Source: Anaeromassilibacillus sp. An200
GTDB lineage: Bacteria; Bacillota; Clostridia; Oscillospirales; Acutalibacteraceae
NCBI RefSeq assembly: GCF_002160025.1
Contig: NZ_NFJU01000010.1
Span: 1 to 64,000, forward strand
Length of the DNA: 64,000 nucleotides
Direction: 5' to 3'
Below the pieces are notes generated by a model. It had not been told where the DNA came from. It made no database searches and was given only the letters and a program-made list of their open reading frames with translations. Position numbers and translations under genes: made by a program. How positions within the stretch are numbered: the first letter of the stretch is position 1; each line of letters starts with the position of its first letter. This document shows, one piece after another, positions 1 to 9,689 of the stretch.

Positions 1-268
1 TCCCTGAAATAGGCTGAGACAGCAGATATTCCAACATTTCCTCCCTCTGTTCTTTTTGCATCACTCTGGAATCTATCAATGCATGGATAATGGATGAAAT
101 ATTTTCTGACGGAACCGGATATTGAGAAAGCTTTTCCCAAAGATTTTTCCTCGTTTCTTTAGAAATCTGCTCTACCTTGCATGCAGATGCCATCATTTCC
201 TGCTGCTTCCCTGAAATAGGCTGAGACAGAAGATATTTTAACATTTTCTCTCTCTGTTCTTTTCCCAT
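1..268. repeat. 207-bp direct repeat inside the partial gene
   Basis: The stretch at 1-60 recurs at 208-267 with only a few substitutions. The offset of 207 bp equals 69 codons, so the repeat keeps the reading frame. The first copy begins exactly at the window edge, so further copies may lie to the left. Confidence 0.7.
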
Positions 269-475
269 AATTCCATCAACTGAGGTTAATTGAGAAACTA
301 TTTGGGAAATGATGGATGAAGATATCTTTTCCTTTAAAAGCTTCTTCCATAGAATTTCACTAGTTTTAGATGATAAAAACGGGATTTGTGAAAAAATGGA
401 TGCTGATAATTCACAATTTTTAAAAATCAAAAAAGATAATAATTTTTGTTTCAGATGTGTAATTATTTTTAACAC
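1..475 (-). CDS. Hypothetical repeat-containing protein, C-terminus beyond window
   Basis: An open minus-strand frame runs off the left edge and shows about 158 codons. I recognise no family. The protein is rich in Lys, Glu, Gln and Ser and contains a segment repeated in phase: KEQREKMLKYLLSQPISG and KEQREEMLEYLLSQPISG, 69 residues apart. The start is uncertain. The only in-frame candidate is a GTG at 475, with GGGAGG at 491-496 rather far (15 nt) upstream, and no ATG precedes it, so the N-terminus may be eroded. Base composition is A+T-rich like the glycan genes that follow, and the gene is on their strand, so it may be the next gene of that operon. Function unknown. Confidence 0.4.
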   Translation of the reverse strand, partial: MLKIITHLKQKLLSFLIFKNCELSASIFSQIPFLSSKTSEILWKKLLKEKISSSIISQIVSQLTSVDGIMGKEQREKMLKYLLSQPISGKQQEMMASACKVEQISKETRKNLWEKLSQYPVPSENISSIIHALIDSRVMQKEQREEMLEYLLSQPISG

Positions 476-545
476 TGTATGCTCAACACTCCTCCCGTCT
501 CCACTCTAAATAAATTAAAACTTCCTACTATTTTGAAAATTTATA

Positions 546-1205
546 TTACGACATTAAGAAAGACTTTATCTCTAGAACTGAATTTGCCCATACCACGTTT
601 TTCATCTTCTGAATTTCTTTCTCATCTTGAAATCCAAATCCATATGTTACGCCTATAAAAGAACATCCCTCCTGTACTGCACCTATATAGTCGTGAAGTG
701 TATCCCCAACCATTAGAGTGGTTCGAGGTTCTGCCTGTAATGTAGATAGGCAAGTCCGTATTATATCTGCTTTTGTTTCAGTACTATTTCGGGCTCCCAG
801 AGCAATATTAACTAACGGTAATATTTCTTTTTCCATCATTAAAGTTTGTGCATAATCATTTCGTTTATAAGTTGCTATCCCCATTTTCCATTTTTCTGCT
901 TTCATCCAGCGCAGCAAATCCAAAATCCCTGGATAAGGTATCGCATCCATTAAATATTTTTCTGCATAAATTTCACGAAAAACTGAGGCCGCATGAGCAG
1001 CCTCTTCTTTAGACAGACAATAAATTTTTTGGAAAGATTGCTCAATTGGCGGTCCAATCATAAGTTTTTTTTGAGTTAGAGAAAGCTTTTTAAAACCAAG
1101 ACTTTCAATTGTGGCATCAACAGCTTTCAAAATTCCAAAAGAGGTATCCAATAAAGTACCATCTAAATCAAAAAGCACAGTATTATATTTTTGTCTATTT
1201 TTCAT
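546..1205 (-). CDS. HAD-superfamily phosphatase (phosphoglycolate phosphatase-like)
   Basis: This 219-residue protein has the haloacid dehalogenase catalytic signature FDLDGTLLDT near residue 12, a motif II Thr (GIATYKR) and the acidic motif IV MVGDTLHDYIGA, with a helical cap between motifs I and II. This is a complete subfamily IA hydrolase that should remove phosphate from a small metabolite. Its start codon overlaps the end of the upstream aldolase-like gene by 11 bp, so the two are translationally coupled within the glycan operon. In that setting a sugar-phosphate substrate is likely, but the sequence does not show which one. Confidence 0.8.
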   Translation of the reverse strand: MKNRQKYNTVLFDLDGTLLDTSFGILKAVDATIESLGFKKLSLTQKKLMIGPPIEQSFQKIYCLSKEEAAHAASVFREIYAEKYLMDAIPYPGILDLLRWMKAEKWKMGIATYKRNDYAQTLMMEKEILPLVNIALGARNSTETKADIIRTCLSTLQAEPRTTLMVGDTLHDYIGAVQEGCSFIGVTYGFGFQDEKEIQKMKNVVWANSVLEIKSFLMS

Positions 1206-2796
1206 AACAAGACTCCGTCAGAAAATCTATTTTCAATTTTGGACGAAATTCCTGCACACTTTTCTGAACCGTTTCATTAATAAGCTTAAGCTTGTCATAG
1301 TCTGTGGAAAAATCCATATATTCATCATAATAATTTTCTATTGTCTGTTCAGAAAAGCCATCAAATCCCGCAAGTGTAACATTATCAATTTCTAAAAGAA
1401 GAAGTGCTTTTAACATCATAATAAAAGCATTATCTTCAATGATGCAATTATCATCTCGTAATGAACTATAATTAAAAATATAATCAAAAGGCCTCTTTAC
1501 ACTCGAAATATTGGAAGTTGCAATTATTTTAGTGTTGTCTCTTAACTCTTTAAAAAATTGAAACAACATATTATATCTTTTGGAGTTTCCTATAAATACA
1601 TAATCTAAACGGTAATCTAGAGGAATACAGTTTACAGAAATAACAATCGGATTTTTCTCTTCAATATAAGCATGGATTTGATCTCTTTTGGTATCAAGAG
1701 ATTTCCCTGGGCCCAACAGTAAAAGACTTTTCCCTGTCAGCTCCATTTTTAATTGGCGTATTGTGTCACTTTCAAACTCTACTTTTCTCTGATACTGCTG
1801 ATATAAGGATTCTATATATGACTGATCGTAATCCAGCTTTTTTTGCGATGAAATCTCACGTGCAATGTCATTGATTGCTTTGATAGAAAGTGTGTGTTTT
1901 GATAAGAGGTAATTAATATAATTTGGATGACAATCATTGGATGCTGATAGAAAAAATAGCAGAGAATACCCCCAATAATGTTCCCTATAAATCCGCATAA
2001 TATTGACATCTATAATTTCCAGAATTTGATCAATATCATAATGAGCATTGTAATTTTCATTTAAATATTGCGCTAACAATTCCAGCGGTGCATTTCCTGC
2101 GCTTTTTCCCATTCCATACACAGTTCCATCAACCAATAAAGTACGAGCAGTAGAACGTTGGATCATTTCCACTTCATTGGAATAGCCCAGCTGAAAATTG
2201 TTATGGGAGTGATAGCCAATTGTAATACCCGGCAACAAATTTCGATCTAAAATGTGAAAATAATGAAGCATTTCTTCTTTATGCATCAAACCATAAGTAT
2301 CCACCATAGAAATTGCATAAGGCCTTACCTCATTAATCTGATCAATTAAATCCAAAAGATCTCTATCGCTGTAGGATGTAATGGATACCATCTGTAAGGA
2401 AACCTGATACCCCTTTTCCATAAGCTTACGTCCAAACTCCACTGCCTGGTACATTTTTGGCTTTTTAAATATAACCCGAATGCCATCAATAAAAGATTCT
2501 TCACAAAGTCCAATATTTTCTAAGGAACATGTACCATAATCAATCATTGCCATAACAGTGGAATTTCCCTTATCGCATCCAGAAAAAATTTCATCATAGC
2601 ACTTGGTCGTCGGTTGAATGGTACGATTTTTATCAAATGGATGGCGATCATCCAAAAAGCCAATTTCTATTAGATCAATCCCTGCACTTACCAGTCGTTC
2701 AAACATACATATAATTGTGCTGTAACCAAAATTCCAATCGTTTACATAACCACCATCTCGCAATGTGCAATCCAATAATTTAATTTTTTTGTCCAT
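1195..2796 (-). CDS. Aldolase-like (DRE-TIM metallolyase) protein with C-terminal DUF115-like domain
   Basis: A 533-residue protein of two parts. Residues 1 to about 290 form a TIM barrel of the HMG-CoA lyase/4-hydroxy-2-oxovalerate aldolase group: LLDCTLRDGG near the start carries the catalytic Arg-Asp, and GYHSHNN supplies the metal-binding His pair. Residues about 350-533 resemble the Rossmann-like DUF115/MptE fold found in surface-glycan proteins, beginning LLLLGPGKSL and continuing through VFIGNSKRY. Members in polysaccharide clusters probably make or break C-C bonds in unusual sugars or 2-oxo acids. It overlaps the upstream gene by 17 bp. The exact reaction is unknown. Confidence 0.7.
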   Translation of the reverse strand: MDKKIKLLDCTLRDGGYVNDWNFGYSTIICMFERLVSAGIDLIEIGFLDDRHPFDKNRTIQPTTKCYDEIFSGCDKGNSTVMAMIDYGTCSLENIGLCEESFIDGIRVIFKKPKMYQAVEFGRKLMEKGYQVSLQMVSITSYSDRDLLDLIDQINEVRPYAISMVDTYGLMHKEEMLHYFHILDRNLLPGITIGYHSHNNFQLGYSNEVEMIQRSTARTLLVDGTVYGMGKSAGNAPLELLAQYLNENYNAHYDIDQILEIIDVNIMRIYREHYWGYSLLFFLSASNDCHPNYINYLLSKHTLSIKAINDIAREISSQKKLDYDQSYIESLYQQYQRKVEFESDTIRQLKMELTGKSLLLLGPGKSLDTKRDQIHAYIEEKNPIVISVNCIPLDYRLDYVFIGNSKRYNMLFQFFKELRDNTKIIATSNISSVKRPFDYIFNYSSLRDDNCIIEDNAFIMMLKALLLLEIDNVTLAGFDGFSEQTIENYYDEYMDFSTDYDKLKLINETVQKSVQEFRPKLKIDFLTESCYEK

Positions 2797-5431
2797 TTTT
2801 CCCTTCCTCTGACTCGATTAAAGTCTTTAACGTCTCTAAAAATTCAATTTGACTTTTTCCAAAACGCAATTCACGTGGAGCCATATCATCATAAAGATAG
2901 TATTTCAACATTTGAGCCACATGAAGTTCAAATGCCTCTTGTCGGGAGCTTGAAAATCCTTCTTGCAACGCCTTTTGAATTGTTTCTTTTAAATTTGACT
3001 TTTCAGCCTCGAATACAATTCCTTTTCCATGAAGTTGATTTCTTCCCAACATTACTACCGGCTTTTTTCGCAGCACCGCCTCATAACTGCATTGGGAAGC
3101 AATGGTAACAACAACATCCGAAATTTCTATGAGTTTGAAAATACTGAGCTCACTTATTACGATAACGTTGGATGGGATTTCTCCAACCTGTGATGATCGA
3201 ACCATTTCCGGATGTGGTTTATAAACTATGTTCCATCCTAATTCCAGACCAATTTCTGATAAATCATGTAAAAGACTAATGCTGCTTCGATAATAGGGAG
3301 AATGAAAATTTTGCGTTATTGATGTGTAAGGATATAAACCTGACTCATAATCGCTTTGGCCAAAATAGAGAATAATAGGCTTATGTGGAACAATTAAGTT
3401 TTTTAAAGATTTTTCCTCTTTAAAATTAGAAATTTGTGGATTACGATTACATTGATGATCAACTAAATATGAACAGACTTTTTTTGCATATTCTCTTTCC
3501 TTTTCAGTTACCTTAAGGCGTAAAAACTTTTGCGCATTTCTGCAAACACTACTTTCTCCCATTTGTCCTATCTGATCAAAAGTTAGTGTTCCAGCCAATG
3601 AACCAAACTCCATCCATAAAATAGGAACGGATGATTCTTGGCAAAAATATTTCCAAATTTCATGAGATGGAATAAAGGCATTCCAAACAAGAACCAGTGA
3701 AGGTTTCAAAAGTGAAAGGCAGCTTTTTGTATATTTCAGAAAATATGAATATAAATATTCTGCATACCCTTTTCCCATTTTAGGAAAATGTTGCTCCAGA
3801 TTCATGACAATTTGATTTTTTAATTTTGTTAAAAAATCAGATCCATAATCGACATTCTTTAAGGGAATAGAAAGATTTTTGTCAAAACATCCTTCAAATG
3901 GACACTTAGGAACTACTAAAAAAGGTATGTGAATTTTTTGTGCAATTTCTTTGCGTGAAATCTGAGGTGTTTCAGACAAAAACACCCAATTCCAAAATGG
4001 CATTTGTGCAGAAATTTCATTCAGATAACGGCAAGTTCCTTTATCAAATGAGGGCATATGACCTACTATCAAAATAGTGTGCTCTTTTGCTGGCAATTCT
4101 GTTGTAATATGTTCCAGTTCAACAAAGGATTTCTGAAGTTCATCTTTTAGCTTAATCCGTCTTTTTTGGGAAAGTAGTCCTTTATCGTTCTCTATAACCC
4201 ACCTTCCAAATCGGTAAAATTTTCTCAAAAAAAAATATAAAAGAGGAATTTTATGAAGTTGTTCTTTTAAATTTAAGAATATTTCTTTTTTTTCAATATT
4301 TCTGTGAAAAACTTTTCTTTTTGGAAATTGTATCTGCAAATTACCACTATACTGCTTTTTCCATTTTGAAAATGCAGTCGATCTTGAAGCGGGAAATCCA
4401 ATAATGCTTTGAAGGAGAATAGAGAAAAGGCGCCCATTCCCCCATGATACTGCTCCATCTTTGCTAAAAAGTTCTTGAAAAGATTTTTGATAAAAACCGC
4501 TCGCTTTTTCAAATTCTGGAAAAGAGGACAATAAAAATATTAGATCTCCCATTGCTTGACGCTCTATTTCATTTTGCTTAATGCCTCCATTGCCACCCAA
4601 TAAAAAATATAAAGAAAAAGCTGTATTCAACAGCAAAGTTTCTGTGTTATTTTGATTGGAAGAAAAAAATAAGCGCACAGCATTTCCCAAAAGAAACGTA
4701 TCATCAGAATCCCAATCAAATACAGACTCCATTTTTTTCCAAACAGCGGTTTTTTGAAATCGATAAACTGGAGAAGGATACCAAACTGCTTGAATTCCTG
4801 CCCTCCTCGCATTTAAAACATCGCTGATCCGATTGTCACCTATATGAATAACTTCTTTAGGCATAATGCCTTGATATGAAAGATCTTTTAACATAATATT
4901 AAAAAGAGAGCCTGTTGATTTTGTGCATCCAAAATTACTAGAAACATATAAAGATGAAACTTCTCTTATTCCATTTTGTTGAAGCGCAGATGTTATAATA
5001 TTTTGTGGCAAATACATATCGGAGCAAAAAATAATCTTTTTATGCTCCGATAATGCCATTTCATACAAAGATTTAATTTCAGGATTTATACACAGGTGGT
5101 CCAGTTCCGTTTTTATTTCTTCTTCATAAATTTGATCGATTTTTGTAGAAGTAAACCCTAAAATTTTTTGAATTTTTTTGTAAATTTCCGTTAAAGTAAT
5201 CTCTTCAGAAGCAGCAGACTCATTTCTTACCATCCATTCGGCTTTCTGCCTAATATCTGGGAAACTGTTGTCTAAACCGCAACGTTTTTGTACTAGGCGA
5301 AACATATCTACCGCTCTAAGACATGGACGCAAAAGTATTGTATCAAATACATCAAAGCTAACTGCTTTGCATGAAGAAAATTTCTTTTCAAACTCAGACC
5401 TATATGAATTTAAGTAATTGGATTGTCGCAT
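2780..5431 (-). CDS. HAD-like domain fused to capsule/teichoic-type glycosyltransferase-like domain
   Basis: A large 883-residue fusion. Residues about 20-235 are HAD-like, with VSFDVFDTILLRP, IIFCSDMYLP and a C-terminal HIGDNRISDVLNARRAG motif. After a linker, residues about 450-870 look like a GT-B fold of the CDP-glycerol glycerophosphotransferase/capsule export type: ILYFGQSDYESG, the nucleotide-binding YKPHPE and IASQCSYEAVLRKKPVVMLG. It probably transfers a sugar or polyol phosphate to a surface glycan, with the HAD part acting on a phosphorylated intermediate. It overlaps the cytidylyltransferase gene upstream by 22 bp and the aldolase-like gene downstream. Transfer specificity cannot be read from sequence. 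Confidence 0.65.
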   Translation of the reverse strand: MRQSNYLNSYRSEFEKKFSSCKAVSFDVFDTILLRPCLRAVDMFRLVQKRCGLDNSFPDIRQKAEWMVRNESAASEEITLTEIYKKIQKILGFTSTKIDQIYEEEIKTELDHLCINPEIKSLYEMALSEHKKIIFCSDMYLPQNIITSALQQNGIREVSSLYVSSNFGCTKSTGSLFNIMLKDLSYQGIMPKEVIHIGDNRISDVLNARRAGIQAVWYPSPVYRFQKTAVWKKMESVFDWDSDDTFLLGNAVRLFFSSNQNNTETLLLNTAFSLYFLLGGNGGIKQNEIERQAMGDLIFLLSSFPEFEKASGFYQKSFQELFSKDGAVSWGNGRLFSILLQSIIGFPASRSTAFSKWKKQYSGNLQIQFPKRKVFHRNIEKKEIFLNLKEQLHKIPLLYFFLRKFYRFGRWVIENDKGLLSQKRRIKLKDELQKSFVELEHITTELPAKEHTILIVGHMPSFDKGTCRYLNEISAQMPFWNWVFLSETPQISRKEIAQKIHIPFLVVPKCPFEGCFDKNLSIPLKNVDYGSDFLTKLKNQIVMNLEQHFPKMGKGYAEYLYSYFLKYTKSCLSLLKPSLVLVWNAFIPSHEIWKYFCQESSVPILWMEFGSLAGTLTFDQIGQMGESSVCRNAQKFLRLKVTEKEREYAKKVCSYLVDHQCNRNPQISNFKEEKSLKNLIVPHKPIILYFGQSDYESGLYPYTSITQNFHSPYYRSSISLLHDLSEIGLELGWNIVYKPHPEMVRSSQVGEIPSNVIVISELSIFKLIEISDVVVTIASQCSYEAVLRKKPVVMLGRNQLHGKGIVFEAEKSNLKETIQKALQEGFSSSRQEAFELHVAQMLKYYLYDDMAPRELRFGKSQIEFLETLKTLIESEEGKNGQKN

Positions 5432-6150
5432 AAATAATCCTCTAAATTCAAATACTCTTTTTCTTTAATTTGTATGGACTTTCTGGCCAACAATGCAGCT
5501 TCCGCAATTTTCCAGTCATCTTCTGTATCCAAATCTGCAGACTCATCCTTTGGAATAGAGAACCTGCCTACATTTCCACCAAAAATAGGACATTCACCAT
5601 TTTCTTGCATCTTAATAAATGTTTCTCTTCTCCATGCTGTTAATGCCCAAACCACAAATTCTACAGGCTCCAACAATTGTGATGGTATTTTATCTTCTCC
5701 TGTAAAATTAATTCGTTTCCCCTGATAAAATGCTTCTGCCTGAATAGATTCTACTGATAAAACAGTATCAAATGTATTTTCCTGCAAAAATTGAATAAAG
5801 CGATTTAATGTCTTTGGCCTCAACGCAGGTGAAGTAGGGTTAATCATAACAACATAATCGCACTCATGATTTTTCAAAAATTCATATACAAAGTCTCGAT
5901 TCGTAGCTGTATCGCTAGACAATTCTAAAGGACGTTTATGAAACTTTGCTCCCATTTTTTCGCAAGCATGCCCCAACGGAACGCTTTCTGTATTAACCCA
6001 AACACTTTCAAATGTATTGCTGCCAAGTGCTAAATCAATGGGGTATTGTATTAAAGGCTTTCCCATCATATATCGTATATTTTTTCTGGGAATACGTTTC
6101 GAGCCCATTCGTGCGGGAATCATTGCCACCAATTTATAATTTTTTTCCAT
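5410..6150 (-). CDS. Acylneuraminate cytidylyltransferase-like nucleotidyltransferase
   Basis: 246 residues of the CMP-sialic acid synthetase/KDO cytidylyltransferase fold. The N-terminal signature MIPARMGSKRIPRKNIR binds the CTP phosphates, and VMINPTSPALRP and the Asp-rich end (DESADLDTEDDW) match the family. It should activate a nine-carbon or related acidic sugar as a CMP derivative. Neighbouring aldolase-like and HAD genes fit a pathway of condensation, dephosphorylation and activation for a nonulosonic or similar acid. No NeuB-like synthase is visible, so the sugar is uncertain. The start has AT-rich flanks and a 38-bp gap from the gene upstream. Confidence 0.75.
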   Translation of the reverse strand: MEKNYKLVAMIPARMGSKRIPRKNIRYMMGKPLIQYPIDLALGSNTFESVWVNTESVPLGHACEKMGAKFHKRPLELSSDTATNRDFVYEFLKNHECDYVVMINPTSPALRPKTLNRFIQFLQENTFDTVLSVESIQAEAFYQGKRINFTGEDKIPSQLLEPVEFVVWALTAWRRETFIKMQENGECPIFGGNVGRFSIPKDESADLDTEDDWKIAEAALLARKSIQIKEKEYLNLEDYLCDNPIT

Positions 6151-6189
6151 AATTCATCCTCTCCCCTCGCAATTAAATCTATAATTATA

Positions 6190-7467
6190 TCAAGAATTTT
6201 TACTCATTATTTGACACCGCATCCATTCCCACCAATAAACATTTTTCCGATACCACCATTTTTTCCACTCTGGTAAAAATGCAATAGCCCCATATGGCCA
6301 ATAAGGTATTGGGCGGTTCTTTTTAGAGATTTTAAAAAATGACAAAATTCTTCTGGAAATGAGACAGTTCTGAAGTAATTCTTTATCAGGACTAGCCAAA
6401 GATGAAATAGAAGACTCTGTAATATCGGCACTGAACCGTAAGTCTCCATAATATTTCGCCTCTTGTTTAGTTGGATACATCATATATCTTTTTATTAATT
6501 TTTGCGTCTCACTTTTCTGTTCGTTTTCTTGAAAAAATTGGAATATAGTTGTTTCCAAGCGGTTTCGTGTATATTGCAAAAGCTTTTTCTCTCTATAAAA
6601 AAAAGAGCTATAATTTTGGGCCGGTTCCAATACTGGCATAAATTTATTATCCCTATAGGAATATTTTGTTGTCATACCATGCGGTGCGCTAAGTAGACAT
6701 TCAAATAAATTATTACAAAACTCCGCTTTACCACGAATGTTTGTATTGGTGTCAAAATACCATGCATTATATTTTCCATTTTGCGGATCAGACGGAGATT
6801 TATATAAGCCAAAATAAAACCCTTCAATTTCCCCCTGAAACCCCATTGAATGTAAAAGTTGAGATAAAAAAAACTGCATGGACCCTAACCATCCACTATC
6901 CACAATAGCAATTTTTGGGGAATCCAATGGAATTTCCTGACGTAAATATTCACTTGTTGTCTGATACGCTTCCTTTGACTTCTTCATAACCAATTCTTTA
7001 TATGCAGAGCTATTTTTCAAGCGTTTCGATAATTCTTGAAACTCTTTTTTCCCTAGAACCCGGTCTTTTTCTTTCCAAGAAAATTCACAATCAGAACAAA
7101 CAATTTTACTTTCTTCATCAGTTAAATTAATTTGTTTCATTATTTTTTTAAATGTTATATAACATCCAGATTCTAAGAGGAAGTAGTAAGATTTTTCCCC
7201 TATCAAATGATAAGAAGGTAATCTTAACGAAACCCTTGAGCAATAAAGATATCGACATTCTATTGGCAACGCAAATCGATTACAAAATTCTTGAGCAATT
7301 TCTTTCAAAAGATAGCCATCTCTTGATAGAAAATACAATGTTTTAATTCCTCTTTCTTGAGTTTTCATTAAAACCCACCATACATAGGAAAAAAGTACTG
7401 GGCCTTCAAATTTATTTATTAAAGTCTGTGGCAAATTTTCAGATCTTATGTTCTCTGACAATTTCAT
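6190..7467 (-). CDS. HAD-like protein of polysaccharide gene clusters
   Basis: I place the start at ATG 7467 because it overlaps the upstream glycosyltransferase stop as ATGA; the extra residues readable upstream are a shadow of that gene. The 425-residue product has the atypical HAD pattern seen in glycan clusters: YFLSRDGYLLKEIA near residue 50 and IAIVDSGWLGSMQFFLSQLL near residue 200. Length and motifs match uncharacterised HAD-like proteins that accompany capsule and flagellin glycosylation loci. Whether it is an active phosphatase or a scaffold is unknown. Confidence 0.6.
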   Translation of the reverse strand: MKLSENIRSENLPQTLINKFEGPVLFSYVWWVLMKTQERGIKTLYFLSRDGYLLKEIAQEFCNRFALPIECRYLYCSRVSLRLPSYHLIGEKSYYFLLESGCYITFKKIMKQINLTDEESKIVCSDCEFSWKEKDRVLGKKEFQELSKRLKNSSAYKELVMKKSKEAYQTTSEYLRQEIPLDSPKIAIVDSGWLGSMQFFLSQLLHSMGFQGEIEGFYFGLYKSPSDPQNGKYNAWYFDTNTNIRGKAEFCNNLFECLLSAPHGMTTKYSYRDNKFMPVLEPAQNYSSFFYREKKLLQYTRNRLETTIFQFFQENEQKSETQKLIKRYMMYPTKQEAKYYGDLRFSADITESSISSLASPDKELLQNCLISRRILSFFKISKKNRPIPYWPYGAIAFLPEWKKWWYRKNVYWWEWMRCQIMSKNS

Positions 7468-8267
7468 AGTTTTTTTACCCTTTTTAAAATGCTTTCCGGC
7501 ATCAATCCCACTGCAATTGGTTTCACCACATATGGCAAGGCGCCGGGCAAAATACCAAGTTCGTAAAAGCGATTCCAACGTGTTACCACTTCATTCCATC
7601 GATGCCGCATCTTCCGATTTCCTTTCACCATAGTGGGAATCGTGTAATCAAATAGATATTCCTGCAAATTTGCACCAAAAAAACCTTTGGCATATAATCG
7701 AAGCAAAAGATCGTAATCTTCGCAAAGAATTACTGATTTATCCTCGCTGTATCCATTTACAGCTTCTATCACCGTTTTCCGAAAAATAAGTGTCGGATGA
7801 ATATATGGCTGTGTCAGATAAAAATCATGAACTTGTGGATATTCTGGAAAATATCGAGCACCAATGGTTTGACCTGCACGAGTCAGGCGAACATTACAGC
7901 CTACAAAAGAAATTTGTGGATGCTTGGCAAGGTAGTCTATCTGTTTGGCAAACCGATCCGGATGGGAAAAATCATCCCCATCCATGCGGGCCAATAGGGT
8001 TCCTCTAGCCTCAGCCAGACAACAATTCAACTTTACCGGCAACAAAATCGCATTTCCAGGACGAACCAATCGAATACGAAAATCATGCCGGGCTGTTTCT
8101 TCCAAATAAGATTGAATCTGTGGGGAGGAACCATCATCACAAATAAGGAACTCAAAATCAGAAAAAGTCTGATTTAAAATTGACCGTACACTACGCTGTA
8201 CTGCAGTAATGTCTGCCGACTTATCATAAATCCCCATGAGAACGGAAACTTCCGGTTGATTCTGCAT
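7464..8267 (-). CDS. Family 2 glycosyltransferase
   Basis: 267 residues from ATG 8267, chosen because a strong GGAGGGGGAG sits just upstream; the longer reading is a shadow of the integrase remnant. GT-A fold motifs are clear: VSVLMGIYDKS at the N-terminus, LICDDGSS, the metal-binding ARMDGDDF, and CEDYDLLLRL with the catalytic-base Asp. It should transfer a nucleotide-sugar residue to a growing surface glycan at the cytoplasmic membrane face. It is the first gene of the glycan operon in this window and lies directly against a decayed integrase, so any native promoter may have been lost or replaced. Confidence 0.85.
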   Translation of the reverse strand: MQNQPEVSVLMGIYDKSADITAVQRSVRSILNQTFSDFEFLICDDGSSPQIQSYLEETARHDFRIRLVRPGNAILLPVKLNCCLAEARGTLLARMDGDDFSHPDRFAKQIDYLAKHPQISFVGCNVRLTRAGQTIGARYFPEYPQVHDFYLTQPYIHPTLIFRKTVIEAVNGYSEDKSVILCEDYDLLLRLYAKGFFGANLQEYLFDYTIPTMVKGNRKMRHRWNEVVTRWNRFYELGILPGALPYVVKPIAVGLMPESILKRVKKL

Positions 8268-8289
8268 AACTCCCCCTCCGCAGCCGCAT

Positions 8290-9145
8290 TTTGAAGCGAT
8301 AATGCTGCAGCGCGTGTTCTCCGCTTTCCTTCCAGTCGGCGCTCTTCTGTTCTTTTTCAAGCTGATGCTCCATAGCCTGCTCGACAAGCAAATCGAAGTT
8401 GGCTTCAATGCCTGCTTGAGTGGTTTGGTACAGCTTTTTCAAGCAGCGCGGGTTACTTTTTCCTCTGGCACACCCGAAGCTATGCAGATCCGATGGATAC
8501 GCTGTGTGATATTTGAACACTCCATGGTTTTGCCGTCTCGGGAGAGGAAGATCGGTCCCTGGTAAACGTTATTGTGGGCAGCGTAGTTCAGCAGTTCTTG
8601 CTGCAGGCAATGAGACAGTCGCAAGATCTGCTTGTTGTTGCTGGGCTGTGTCTCGATCCGTCCGGCTTTCACGGCTTCCATCGTTACTTTGAAAACCTCC
8701 AAAATGGTGATACCCGTAGAGACAAACAGCTTAATAAGAACATATTCGCACTCTCTGCCCAGAGCACGAGCAGTGTGCAGTAGGCGCAGATACTCCAATC
8801 GGTTGATTTCAGGCAAATTTTCACTCTTTGGGCGAAGCTGGTTATCCAGCTGGTACTCTTTAAGACCCAAATAACGGAACAGGCTGTTCGCCGCCGAAAT
8901 GCACAGGTTCGCCGTCTGAGGGGCATAGCCGTCCACCAATATCTTCTCTCGGTAGTTCTCCAGCGTGTCCCGATAAACACATTTGTCCTTCGGCAGGGCA
9001 GCGTAAAACTGCTTGAGATCTCACTCATAGCGATTCACGGTTCCTTGAATATACTTTTTCTCTCTCAGATGTGCGACAAAATTTTCGATCTGTTCCAACG
9101 TCAGTACCCGTTCGGGCTGCCATGAATCGGCCACTGAGCTTCATG
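8290..9145 (-). pseudogene. Tyrosine recombinase/integrase, broken
   Basis: A near full-length phage-type integrase can be traced on the minus strand but is interrupted. The N-terminal SAM-like part reads LTLEQIENFVAHLREKK and meets an in-frame TGA near 9030 (MNRYE-stop-DLKQF in context). The core then reads through SAANSLFRYLGLKEYQL, and a frameshift near 8460 moves the C-terminal tyrosine motif KLYQTTQAGIEANFDLLVEQ into another frame. It probably once mobilised the adjacent A+T-rich block or the island ending at the tRNA fragment near 11.2 kb. No functional product is expected. Confidence 0.75.
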
Positions 9146-9339
9146 TGGTCTGCTTATCCACGACAGTCCCTCCTTCACCTACTCACAATACAAAATGAAT
9201 ATTTCGCATGAAAAATAGAAGAAATTCATATTCTAATCCCTTTTTAACCCTTTTATTCTAGCACAAAGAGAAAGGGATAGCAAGGCGTTTCTCCTGATTT
9301 TACATGGAAAGGCAAGCCAATTTGCTGTTCACTGTTATA

Positions 9340-9545
9340 GGAGCGTACCGCTTCCCGGCCCCCCTTTCCATACGACGACCTGATCTTTGGTCAATTCCCG
9401 CTTTCCCAGCCAAATCAGGAACTGCTCTGCATCCTGCACATACTTTTTGATGGTTGCTTCTCCACTTTCTTCACAGATAAAATATTGCCAAATCTTCTTA
9501 ACATACTCATCAACTGCATGTTGAAAACTCCTTTGCTTTTCTTTA
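9340..9545 (-). pseudogene. Second tyrosine-recombinase N-terminal fragment
   Basis: A short minus-strand stretch translates as AVDEYVKKIWQYFICEESGE and continues EQFLIWLGKRELTKDQVV, which has the look of the SAM-like DNA-binding N-terminus of a tyrosine recombinase. It stops at a TAA near 9342 and has no catalytic core. It is distinct from the larger integrase remnant next door, so the region has collected debris from more than one element. Confidence 0.5.
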
Positions 9546-9689
9546 TATTATAGCAGAATGCAGAAAGTTTATTGCTGTGCTGCCCTGTCAAGCAGACAGA
9601 AATTTATGATACCAGTTATGCTTCTGCTCCTAAACACATCTCCATAGAGGGATTTTTGTAGCAATCTGTATACGCTATGGTTATAAAAG

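Noticed and set aside
1111-1395. Small plus-strand frames within the glycan operon
   Set aside because: Antisense to clear enzyme genes and without ribosome sites.
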